Source: Phoronis australis
Lineage: Eukaryota > Phoronida > Phoronidae
Reading direction: 5' to 3'
Assembly: GCA_002633005.1 (NCBI GenBank)
Contig: NMRA01000193.1
Coordinates: forward strand, 579,005 to 641,004
Length of the DNA stretch: 62,000 nucleotides
In this document: piece after piece, positions 1 through 9,659 of the stretch
Layout of the letters: each line of letters starts with the position of its first letter
Position numbering within the stretch: position 1 is the stretch's first letter
Notes under the pieces: generated by a model
What the model was told of the DNA's origin: nothing
Databases searched by the model: none
What the model saw: only the letters and a program-made list of their open reading frames with translations
Position numbers and translations under genes: made by a program

Positions 1-198
1 GTTGGCAAACGGTCGCCTCTAAGTTGGTGCGACGTTGGCAAACAGTTGCCTCTTAGTTGGTGCAACGTTGGCGAACAGCCGCCTCTACGTTGGTCCGACG
101 TCGGTAAACAATCGCTTGCAGGGTGGCGGGACGTTGATAAGTGGTCGGAATTGAATTGGCGCGACTTCGGTAAAGGGTCGTATTTCCGCCGTCGGGCC
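1..198. repeat. 33-bp tandem repeat (six units, window edge)
   Basis: Six consecutive 33-bp units start at 1, 34, 67, 100, 133 and 166. The first three are closely similar (GTTGGCAAAC... then GTTGGTNCGAC) and the last three are progressively diverged. Because 33 is divisible by three, the plus strand is open over the array and reads as an 11-residue repeat with a recurring W-x-D-V-G-K core. This could be a minisatellite or subterminal repeats of a transposon. The array is cut by the window start, so its true length is unknown. I do not regard the resulting ORF (46-483) as a gene. Confidence 0.8.
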
Positions 199-406
199 CA
201 GGTCGTACCGTCGTCGGTTATTAGTCGGCAGTCGGACCAACGTCGGGTCATCGGCGGCCCGACTGCGACGTTCTTACGACGTTGTTACAACGTTCATCCG
301 ATGGACAAAATCACGTTGGTCCGACGTCAGACACCAACGTTGGCCCGACGTAACGTGAGTCGTCGGACCGACGTTGGACCACCGACAGCATGCTATCTGG
401 GACTTG
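199..406. repeat. GTCGG/CCGAC-rich repeat DNA
   Basis: This stretch is GC-rich compared with the window and is built from short, irregular copies of GTCGG, CCAACGT and TTGGTCCGACGT in both orientations. It continues directly from the 33-bp array and stops where receptor homology begins at about 407. It resembles the subterminal region of a DNA transposon, but no terminal inverted repeat or target duplication could be fixed. Confidence 0.4.
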
Positions 407-1106
407 ACCATTGCAGACCGACTTTTGCTCGATACAGTAACGTTGTCGAGGGCAACGTAGCAGGCCAGGCGTGCGTTCAGTAACGCTAGGACCTACGCTA
501 GGTCCTAGCTAAAATCTAGCCAAAGTCACGCGATCTCATTTAAAATACACAGCAATATATCACGTAATCTCGCGAAGTCTTGCTTTTTAGCGAGGTCCTA
601 GCGTTACTGAACGGGAGGCAGGACAGTTGAATTCCTCGCAGCTCACTTCATCTTCCCCATTCACACAATCGTCTATGCCGTCACATACTCGACGTACATG
701 TATACAGAATGAGCCTGGACACTGGATTTGTGAACAGTTTTTTTGAGAACGCTTAAGTCACGACACGCGTCCACGACAGCATTTACGTTCCTATCAACGT
801 AATACAAGCACTTAGTGACCCGTCTGAAACATCTCGGATAATGCGGCATGCAACAAACTTCGTCATCCCTTGGACAGAACGGCTTGTACTTTACAGTAAT
901 AATAGTTTTTTTAGCAGTGCCTGTAATGATCTCTCGTTTAATTGAGTCCACATACTTCAGGAACTCATCTTCATCTGTGCACGTGGGACAGTCGGGTTGT
1001 AAATTGTTTTGACGAGATTTGGGAATGCAGGTTGCGGTCCTAAATCAAGTCGCAAGTTCTGTTCGTTGCAATACACGTACCATCTACACAGCGGAATTCA
1101 CCAGTC
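407..1106 (-). pseudogene. Broken duplicate of receptor LDLa-repeat exon
   Basis: This matches the LDLa part of the receptor exon at about 29908-30553, same strand, with most positions identical. The segment around 673-951 still translates as the Cys-rich block (PFCPRDDEVCCMPHYPRCF against the receptor's PFCTRDDEVRCIPHYPRCF). It is clearly dead: the frame is broken, about 80 bp equivalent to 30408-30488 are missing at about 1037, and a 140-bp TIR element sits at 474-613. Homology ends abruptly on both sides, into repeat DNA at 407 and into a dispersed repeat at 1106. No 7TM or LRR part is present. It is a partial segmental duplicate rather than a processed copy, since it begins and ends inside an exon. 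Confidence 0.85.
474..613. mobile_element. 140-bp MITE with 21-bp perfect TIRs
   Basis: Positions 474-494 and 593-613 are perfect inverted repeats of 21 bp (outer end CGTTCAGTAACGC). The core has a further inverted GGTCCTAGC motif and is AT-rich without coding capacity. The element lies inside the LDLa pseudogene: receptor homology stops at its left edge and resumes a few bases after its right edge, so the insertion is younger than the duplication. No exact target-site duplication is visible, so the superfamily is not assigned. Confidence 0.75.
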
Positions 1107-1400
1107 TGAGCAGTACATGGATAACATTGATCAATACATTGCATGGGATACACATTGATGCAAAAGTGTGAGTATACATGAAATTGAAACTTCACTGGTT
1201 TACACAAATTAAGTTTAGTTCCTGCTTTAACGTGTCAATACTGATGGTAGAAGTCTAATAAACAGCCAAGATGTTTTTCGAAGCACTTGTTAGGCCCTCT
1301 GTCCTGTAAACTGTTGGATTGTGTAAGTGAGTCTGGAAGAGCCTAGTCACATAAGAAAAAAGCAGGCACTTTCATTAAACTTCCCTTGTCCTGCAGCCCT
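1107..1400 (-). repeat. Dispersed repeat, copy 1 (copy 2 at window end)
   Basis: This segment is clearly homologous to 61657-62000, starting with the shared string CCAGTCTGAGCAGTACATGG. On the minus strand both copies encode the same peptide ending in IDQCYPCTAQTG. Here the frame is interrupted by a stop, whereas the copy at 61573-61863 is open. This suggests an old coding element (transposon or multicopy gene) whose function I do not recognise. Confidence 0.7.
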
Positions 1401-2943
1401 TTGTTTACCCAATGGTGACCACACCACCAATAATACATAGCCAACATACTCAGTCACCTGAGATGTAACCTGCTCAACTTTTTTAATGCTCCTGCTAGTC
1501 TGCATTTGGCTATACATGTACCTATTTGCCTTTTGGCAGGTACCATTCATAGCATGTTGTCCTGTAATAATGATATGACCACTTCCAGGATCCTGTAATC
1601 GGAGAATCAGATTTCTCCAATAAACAACAGGCATTTAAATGGTTCCCTTCCACTCCCATGCATGATTTTGTCAGTATGATCTCACTTTTCTCACAACAAG
1701 CTTCGGTCTACCAACACTACCCAAGTTTCCTTGCATTCAACCTGAGGCTGTCATCCACTGGTTTGTGTTCAAGAGAACTACATGTAGCTACCTGGCTAGT
1801 AGAGGAAAGAGTCCCTGGTGATAGATGATGCTTTCTTTTGGCAATGAAAACCCACGAATAATTTTGCAATTCAAGTCCAAAATCTGAAAGTTGCCAGCAA
1901 GTAGAAATCCTACCCACGACCATCGGCTGACAAACAGGGTCTATTCAATCACAATAACAACACTCTGTTTCAGTCACAAGATTGATAGACCTAGAACTAG
2001 GTTACACTGCCTATTTTACTCGACCCAAGCACTACGATATTACTATCAAATTTAGTAAGCAATTTTCCGCCAGGTAATGGTTTCATTTAATTCTAAGAGT
2101 AATAGTCAAAATGTTCAAGAAACGAATAAATTACCTAGCTAAGACGATCTTCTCTTCTTCGAATGAGTACCAGAAACAGCTGATTATTTCATGTCCAATA
2201 GGGACACTGATTTTCCACATAAAGATATTGACTGACTGATGTGTAGAAGAAGACAAACAGCCACTGTCACTGTTGCACAGTTGACGGAACCCTCTGACGC
2301 TTTTGGAAGCTTCACTATTCCACCGACTTAGGTACGCCTTTGTAAGAAACCTGGAATTGTGATGCACATCAAATGGGTTTATATAGTTTGGCTTATTGAC
2401 GCACATAAAACAATCTCCATGAAGATTCTAACAACTACAGTGAAACCATAGATTTCCGGATCTTTGCCCTCGGTGGTCACTTTAAAACTTTTGTTATTTA
2501 CACTGCGTCATTTTCCGGTCACACAAATTTCATACCGATTGGTCACATGCTTTTTGTTAGACAGTACTTCCAACATCGAATCACTTTCGCTCTTTCCTTT
2601 ATCGTTGTTTATGTCTTCATCGCACTGTTATTTTTCAATATCAAGCTGTTTATCTCCATTTCTTACACTTACGCGCGTGGGGTTATGGAGTTTGCAGGTT
2701 CCCTGAGTGCAAAGACATTTTTGCTGAATGAATCGTCAGCCCTTCTTGTTGATTGAGACACTGCTGGGTGTGCGAAATTGTTCAAAAGGGTCATGTGACT
2801 TCTGAACGATCCAAACAATTTCGAACTATGCAGAATACGCTTTGCTTATGTTAGGGACGAACGAGATGAACTAAAGGGCAATTTCGTGAAATGGTCAACC
2901 TTGAGACAAAAATTAGTGTTGCGACTATACTTACATTTCTGAT
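1401..2943. other. Unassigned region with short minus-strand ORFs
   Basis: Minus-strand ORFs at 1347-1634, 1717-1923 and 2131-2406 lie head to tail beside the dispersed repeat and could be remnants of the same coding element, read from 2406 down to 1347. I see no recognisable domain and no convincing splice chain linking them. 2464-2756 holds overlapping plus-strand ORFs of low-complexity F/S/L composition that look fortuitous. The region ends at the left LTR of the BEL element. Confidence 0.2.
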
Positions 2944-3231
2944 TAAAGAGGCCTTTCTGCTACTTTAGTTATCACACAGTAAGTTGCTGCCACCTTGTGG
3001 TGATTTTTGCAAGTGACTTACTGAACTGTCATCTGGAGGAGGATTTTAATGATTACGAACAGACAAAATAAGTTAAATTTGATCACATTACTGTTTTATA
3101 AATTGAAGAGACCTCTAAACCCAGTGGTGTGAAGGTGTTTAGAACTTACCCATTGCTGTGAAGGCTTTTTATTCAGCACAGACCAAGTTCATGTTATTAA
3201 AAGGTTTATTTCACTCATATCGGAATCTACG
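2944..3231 (+). repeat. 5' LTR of BEL/Pao element
   Basis: About 288 bp homologous to 8913-9214: shared blocks include AGAGGCCTTTCTGC near the start, CAAGTGACTTACTGAACTG in the middle and CTCATATCGG near the end. Its terminal TG and CA are mutated (it reads TTAAAGAGG and ends TACG), whereas the 3' LTR keeps TG...CA. About 30 bp present in the 3' LTR are missing here. Confidence 0.8.
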
Positions 3232-3234
3232 TGT

Positions 3235-4250
3235 GTGTGACTAGACAGCATCTGAAGGAATTAAAAGAAGCGTTCTTGGTTAGTAGAAATAAAGTACGTC
3301 ATGCCATGTTAGATGAAATGTCTGCAACTGAAGTTAAGTAAAAACTGCACGGTTTAAAGCATATTTGGCACACGTATGAAAAATGTTATTAAGCAAGTAC
3401 TAAAGCGTGCCAGAAGCAGTTTGATGCTGAAGTTCTTTTCAAAGATTTAGAAGAAAAGAGACTAAACCCGTGCCGCTTCATAAAAGAGCACAAATCTGGC
3501 TTGCGAAGCAACCATTTTAAGATGATTTTGAAGGTGGATATTTAGCTGATGTACATGTACGGCGCAAGAAAGCTGTAAAAACGAGAGCGACGAAGATGAA
3601 AGACGGAGAATGATGCAAATTTTTGGTAGCCTGACAATGCCAAAATCCGATATGCCTCGATTTGGCGGTGATCTGACCCAGAACTGCTTATTTATACGGG
3701 CGTTTGAAAATATCGTCACCCCACGTACCTCTTCAGGAAGTCAAAGGTTATACTATATGCACCACCTCCTCGACGGAGAACCAAAGGAGCCGGTAGAAAG
3801 TCACGATGAGGCGTTGAAACTCCTGAAAACGCAGTATGGTGACGGGTTCAAAATAGCCATTTCTTGTGTAGAAAGGGTGCTTCAAGGTCCGCGATGAAGT
3901 CGAAAGACAGTAAGGCCTTAAAGCCGTTTGCTGTGCAGCTTGCTAGCTGTAAAAGCACACTAGGAAATGTTGGGTATTTGGAAAAGTTAAAGAATCCAGA
4001 CATCGTGAAAAGACTGCTGGCTCGGTTTCCATATGATGTCCGGAATCAGTGGCGAACCAAGGCAGACTGCACAAGAATCAGAATTGAGACATCCTACTTT
4101 AGAAGATATTTATGAGTTTGTAAGAAGGGAGGTTCGAGTCCTGTCAAACCCAGTTTTCGGTGAAATCTCGGGAAAACCTACGCCTGGCAAAGCCCCCGCC
4201 CCACACAAAGCCAAGTCATTTGGCACTAAGTCGTCATGTCCAGACTGATA
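3235..4250 (+). pseudogene. BEL/Pao gag (DUF1759-like) remnant
   Basis: Translations in changing frames give a Gag N-terminus (about 3250-3600) followed by 3610-3897, a typical DUF1759 block (IFGSLTMPKSDMPRFGGDL, then LLDGEPKEPVES and LLKTQYGDGF). The reading frame then shifts to 3864-4115 and again to 4033-4248. Frameshifts and stops make it non-functional. It lies immediately after the 5' LTR, as expected for gag. Confidence 0.8.
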
Positions 4251-4299
4251 GGAGAATTATTTCCTTGACCAGTATCCTTCTTTTCATTCGATAAGTCTT

Positions 4300-5140
4300 G
4301 CAAACAGACAAAAGATGATTCAGGAAAGACGGCTGTGTTTGAACTGTCTGAAGACGAATCACAGAGCAGCAGAATGTAGAGGCACAATCTTCTTCAAAGT
4401 GTGCAATAAAAGCACAACACGGTGTTGCATTCGCACGAAACATCACTAGCAGGCTCATCACCAATCCAGGACAGTTCTGCTGTCCAAATGACATCTACAA
4501 ACGGCCAAGTACGAACCAATGGTGACTTTGTTAGTTTGCCCATTACACCCGTCAAGGTTAAACTGGTGCCCGTACAGTGATGACCTGTGCATTCCTAGAC
4601 AATGGATCCACTATATCATTCTGTATTAAAGAAGCTGAATATCGGTATGACCGAACAAGCATGCATCAATTTGACAACTATGTCAAAGACCAAAGAACAG
4701 CTTGATTGCGGACTGGTAAGTCTGGACGGATATGACCTGGATGAGAATGATATGCTACATTTACCGAATTTATTTACAGTTCCTGCACTTCCACTCTCCT
4801 ATTCTGACAGACCCAACCAACAAGACTTGACACGTTGGCTTCAACTGCGACATCTGCAATTGCCCAGGATCAACCCTGCATTTGGATTGCTAATCGGCAG
4901 TAACCACAGTCCAGCTCTCTAACCACTGGAAGTCATAAGGTCCACGCAGAGAGGTCCATTCGCAGTTGAAACTATGTTTTGCTGGACCGTCAACGGACCC
5001 CTTGGGAGAGAGGAAGGTCACTACAGGGCCAACACCATTATCACAAATGAAGTCTTGTCTACGCAGTTCAGTTAATATTGCAATATTGAGTTTAATGACA
5101 TGATGTATGACCAAGACTACACAGCTATGTCGGTAGATGA
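4300..5140 (+). pseudogene. Zinc knuckle and aspartic protease remnant of BEL element
   Basis: Around 4330-4385 one frame reads CLNCLKTNHRAAECRG, a Gag/Pol zinc-knuckle pattern (C-x2-C-x4-H-x4-C). Around 4580-4640 another frame reads MTCAFLDNGSTISF, which contains the D-N-G-S-T active-site motif of retroelement aspartic proteases. The segments are in different frames and separated by stops. The open stretch 4602-4922 is mostly out of frame with the protease. Confidence 0.65.
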
Positions 5141-5214
5141 GCATAGGGCATGACATGTAATGGGATCTTCGGCGAAGTCGGCAAATGGGCATTACGAAGT
5201 AGCCTTGCCTTGAA

Positions 5215-6489
5215 AGTATCCAGCAATTCAGTCACCAGATAGTAAAGCTATAGCTGAGCAAATACTAAAAATGTTTGGTAGACGGTTGAGCAAAGATCAA
5301 GTGATGTGTAGTCGTTACAATGAGTATGTGGAAGATTTGCTGAAGTCTGGTTATGCTCAAAGAGTAACAATTGTGCATAACGGTGTCAAGAAGTAGTATT
5401 TACCGCACCATCCCGTCTTCAATGAACAAAAACCAGACAAACTACGATTAGTGTTCCAAAGCACACGGTGGTTCACTGAATGATTCCCTATTGAAGGGTC
5501 CTGACTTGACAAACGGTCTAACAGGCGCTTGACTAGATTCAGAAAATAACTAGGAACAATCACGGGGGACAAAAAGACCATGTTCCACCAAGTACGAGTG
5601 CCAAGCGAAGGACAAGATGCTCTGAGATTTCTAGGGTATGAAGGTGGCGAATTTACAAGCCTGCAGTGTCATCACCAAGCATATGTAACTTTGCATTCAA
5701 AAGGACGGTGGCTGATAACTTACACAAGGGCAGCAGTGAATTCATATCCATAGTCCAAGAAAATATGTATGTGGCTGACTGCCTTAAGTCATTTGACGCA
5801 GTCCACGAGGCCATAACTCTTATTCGTAATGTTACCGACCTTTTATGTCAGGTTGGATTCAGGATTACAGAGTGTATATCAAACTCCTGAGATGTAATTG
5901 AAAGTTTTCCTGTCCATAAACGTACTGAAGCCATAAAGGATCTAAGCTCAAGTGACCTACCGAAAAAAGAGTTTTGGCTATGTGGTGGGACGCTACCACG
6001 AACTTTTTCTGTTTCAAGATTGAAGTGAAATACCGCCCTATAACCCTTAGAGGCATTCTCTCGGATGTCAGTGCTGTACATGACCCTCTCGGTAAGGTCT
6101 CGCCGTTTGTGCTCCCGGCGAAAACCCTTCTCCCGGAACTCTTTCGATAAGGACTGGGATGGGAAGACCCTGTTCTACAGAGAAGAGACGAGTGGATTAA
6201 GTGGATGAATGATGTCCGAAAACTAGCCAAGTTCAAGGTTCCCAGATGTTTTAAACCCTCTTCGGCAGTTATCGGACGCATTCGAAAAAGGTTACGGTGT
6301 AGCGTCTTATCTCCGAGTAAAAGACACAGACGGTCAGGTTCGCGTGAGTCCCTTGAAGACCCTGACAATACCTCGACTCAAATTGTCAGCAACTACCTTA
6401 CCGGTCAGAATTGACGCAGCAATACAAAGGGAGATGGACGTAACTGAAGAGTCGGTGTTGTGGACCGTAGGTGAGGCCGTCTTAACATT
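5215..6489 (+). pseudogene. BEL/Pao reverse transcriptase and RNase H start
   Basis: The BEL/Pao signature YLPHHPV appears at about 5398-5418, followed by KPDKLRLVFQS and then KTMFHQVRVPSEGQDALRF at about 5576, the catalytic-region A motif of this family with K replacing the usual acidic residue. Later segments run to ESVLWTVGEAVLTF at about 6451, an RNase H motif. Several stops and frameshifts lie in between. The frame is lost at about 6490, where an insertion begins. Confidence 0.8.
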
Positions 6490-7688
6490 TGACCCTGAGC
6501 TCCATATGGTATAAACAACTTAATTGCCTGGCTGTGCTGTGGAATGTCTACCCCATTGAAGTCGGAGGGTATTTTACTCAGATTTAGGTCAGAAGCATTG
6601 TACCTAATTAAAACCTCATTACTTAGTCATTAGTAAGCACATACTTACCAAATTTTCAGCAATACATCTTAGGTAAATAAGCTTCATGTTGATTTAAATT
6701 TTATCCAAGCTTAGTATTGATAAAGGATTGACCATTAAGTAGTTTTACTTTTTGGTTTCCAGAAACAGACAGTTGCTTACAAATAATCCATTTCAATTTC
6801 CAGAAAACATGTCAGGAAAGATTTCCTTGTGGTATATCCTCATCATAATCTAGATCACTGAAATCTGTATGTAAATCTGACCACTCAGTGTCATCAGTAT
6901 CCACACTTTCATATCCATTATCACTGAAGTCTATATCTAAATGTGACCAGTGTCATCAGTATCCAAACTATCCTCCATAATAAAAACTTCAAGAATTGTG
7001 CCAGAGCAGCAGAGATAATGTCCGCATAATACCATGGCAGTAATTTGAAGTGAGTGAATGCACAGTGCTAGTGACAGAGTAGAATGTTACCAGTAATTGG
7101 ACATTTTGTTATTGTTCCTGGTCAGTTCTAATAAAATAAACTGGAGCACCCTAGCAGATGATTAAATGGTGACAGCAGTGTTATATAACACCAATTAGGC
7201 TCAAATTCAGAGCAATTAGCTTCAATCTAGTCTTCAAATCAAACAAACATGCAATATTTCATGGAAGAACATCTCTATAAGCTTTCAAAGTTACTACAAT
7301 AACCACTACAAAGTTAACACGCTTCCTGGTTTTTCCTTGAATTGGTAATTAGCTCGTAACGAAATGGTTCTAAAGTCCACAAATAACAGGGAATCGGTAT
7401 TAACTTTACCAGCAATAAGTTGATACAGAGTCTGGTGTCTCAATCTTCATTGGATAGAAAATTGGGAATACTCTAGATATATTTAAACTTAAACCAATAA
7501 ATTGCTGCCATCTATCCGTCCTGAAGGCGTGATTCGCCAGTGAGACACATTGTTTGGATAACGCCTCCAGTCGGCAACCGCGCCTGAGTGAAAAAACAGT
7601 CACGCCCGTATGGTGGGATCAGGGAGGAATGAGTTTTGAAGTACATACGTAACATAGTAAAAGGTTCAATATATTTTTCGCTAATCGA
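6490..7688. mobile_element. Insertion interrupting the BEL RNase H
   Basis: BEL-type coding sequence stops at about 6490 and resumes at 7689 with DASRVSSVDRLLSNSKLL, so about 1.2 kb is foreign and roughly 40 codons of RNase H are gone. The insert is AT-rich. It contains a two-unit direct repeat (6853-6907 and 6917-6968) that on the minus strand encodes an acidic MEDSLDTDDTGH... peptide, split by a 4-bp deletion in one unit. I could not identify terminal repeats or a target duplication, so its class is open. Confidence 0.55.
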
Positions 7689-8800
7689 CGGATGCCTCAA
7701 GAGTTTCGTCAGTTGACAGACTCCTTTCTAACAGCAAGCTGTTGACAGGACCAGATTTCTTGAGAAAACCAGCTGACCAGTGGCTATGCAAAAAAGTCAC
7801 CGAGATTACACTCTCTGAAGACGATCCCGAAGTAAAGACAGAAACCAAGATGTTTTCACAGAAAGTTGCAGACTCTCATCCGGTTCTTAAGGTTATTCAG
7901 TGCTGCTCATCTTGGACAAAGGCTAAGAGAGTGGCTTTATGAGTGACAAGATTCATAAACCGAATCGCAGGCAAGACAGGTAAAGTTGGTCCTTTGGTGC
8001 CAGAGGAATTGGATGATACGGAGAATCTCATTTTGAGAACTGTTCAGCGACATCATTTCCCTGTGGTAGACTGAACTGTACCCAATTTCAGGAAAGCGTG
8101 AAGCACCAGATTAGTCTACCAAAGTCAGACCATGTCACAACTTTGATTATCCGCCATTTCCACGAAGTCAACGGATATATGGGCAGGAGTTACACCGTAG
8201 CCATACTTCGCGAAAAGTTTTGGGCTATTCTTTCAAGAGCCTCAGTCGACGAGTGTTGCTACGCTGTTTCAAGTGAGAAGACACAACGCTAAACCAGTGG
8301 AACAAAAATGACAGATCTACCGAATGAGTGATTCGTGATTGGCAAGTACGGTTTTCATCTGTCGGACTAGACTACCTCGGCCCCCTTAATGTGAAGGAAG
8401 GCAGAAACACTGTAAAGACGTACGGGTGCACATTCACATGCCTGGCCAGTTGTGTAATACATTAAGACCTCCCAGCTTCCTTAGATATCGAGTCATTTAT
8501 CAATACTTTGAGACGTTTTATTTCCAGGCGTGTGTATGCAGACGTTATACGCAATGACAGTGGAACCAATCTAGTGGGTAGAGAAAGGGAGCTCAAACAG
8601 TCGCTCAGTAAGTTTAATCGAGAAGCGATCTCAGGATTTGCCTCACAGAAGAATATCAGGTGAATGTTTAATCCGCCCACTGGACCTCATTGGGGAGTCA
8701 TATGGGAAATATACCCAGGCAGCGATGGTCTTGTTCACAAAGTAAAGGTGAAAACACAGTTTTTCGAGCTCGAAAGACCTGTATCTAAGTGAGTTCTGTT
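7689..8800 (+). pseudogene. BEL/Pao integrase remnant
   Basis: 7689-7790 gives the conserved pre-integrase linker (LLTGPDFLRKPADQW). 8098-8292 encodes the zinc-binding H2C2 region (IIRHFHEVNGYMGRSYTVAIL) leading into FWAILSRASVDECC. 8360-8600 gives a core domain with VGLDYLGPL and VIRNDSGTNLVG, corresponding to the first two catalytic Asp positions. Frameshifts and stops are present. It is followed by the polypurine tract and 3' LTR. Confidence 0.8.
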
Positions 8801-8912
8801 GGAAGGTTGTGTGTGCTTGGATTGCTGTTCTGTGCTGAAATGTGTTATTTATACCGACATACTTTAACGATGTTACTAGTTAAACGTTTTAAAATTCGTT
8901 TAAGGTGGTGGG

Positions 8913-9214
8913 TGTAGAGGCCTTTCTGCCACTTAAGTTATCACACCGTAACGTGCTGCTACCTTGTGGCGATTCTTGCAAGTGACTTACTGAACTGCCA
9001 TCTGGAGGAGTTTTTAATGATGACGAACAGGCAATATGATGAGAAAGTTGTTTGACAAAATAAGTTAATTGTTTGATTAAGTTACGGTAGGAGACACCTC
9101 TAAGCCCATTGTTGTGAAGGCGTTTATACCATACCCATTGATGTGAAGGCGTTTTAGACTACACAGATCCAGTTCAAGTTACTTAAATGTTTTTTACTCA
9201 TATCGGCGTCTACA
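8913..9214 (+). repeat. 3' LTR of BEL/Pao element
   Basis: 302 bp starting TGTAGAGGCC and ending GGCGTCTACA, i.e. short inverted TGTAGA/TCTACA termini typical of LTRs. It is homologous to 2944-3231. The preceding AAGGTGGTGGG is the likely polypurine tract. Confidence 0.85.
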
Positions 9215-9659
9215 CTGGTCTCATCTGAAAGCCAAGACTCTCTAGTTTCAAGACCCATATTTGAATGTCAGATTTTTCCTTTTTCGTGAACGCACACGTT
9301 TTTGAGGATCACTTGTTCCTAAAAACACCGCGATTTTTATGAGTGATACTAAATATTTTATAAATAAGTTAATTATGAATATTTTACTATATTACCTATT
9401 TTATGCAACCACACGAAGCCTAAACATAATGATTTAAAATCTACTTTACATTTTGTATTTGGTATAGCCTCGTTCACTTACTAGTTATTTGTATTCCTAT
9501 TTAACGTGAGACAGTTTTCCTAAATGCCAACAGGCGTCAAATACAACATGATTATTACTTTCATTGTTATATGTATTGTTTACCAACTTTGAACAGAAGT
9601 GAGGATTTTAGGAAGTTGTTTTATATCTCTGATCAAATGTGTTGAAAGTTAACATCCTA
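9215..9659. other. Spacer between two retroelements
   Basis: No ORF or RNA-like structure is evident. The sequence is AT-rich and unlike the LTR. It may include upstream LINE sequence too degraded to read, because recognisable LINE coding begins only at about 9670. Confidence 0.4.

Larger units (their letters stand above)
2944..9214 (+). mobile_element. BEL/Pao-type LTR retrotransposon, decayed
   Basis: A 6.3-kb plus-strand element bounded by two homologous LTRs. Its internal order is gag (DUF1759-like), zinc knuckle, aspartic protease, reverse transcriptase with the YLPHHPV signature, RNase H, then integrase, which is the BEL/Pao order. Each domain is recognisable but broken by frameshifts and stops, and about 1.2 kb of foreign sequence (6490-7688) interrupts RNase H. 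The two LTRs differ at many positions, so the insertion is old. A purine-rich tract (AAGGTGGTGGG) abuts the 3' LTR as expected for a polypurine tract. No clear target-site duplication was found. Described as a relic only. Confidence 0.88.

Noticed and set aside
46-483. 145-codon plus ORF as a gene
   Set aside because: It is generated by the 33-bp repeat and runs into a pseudogene and MITE.
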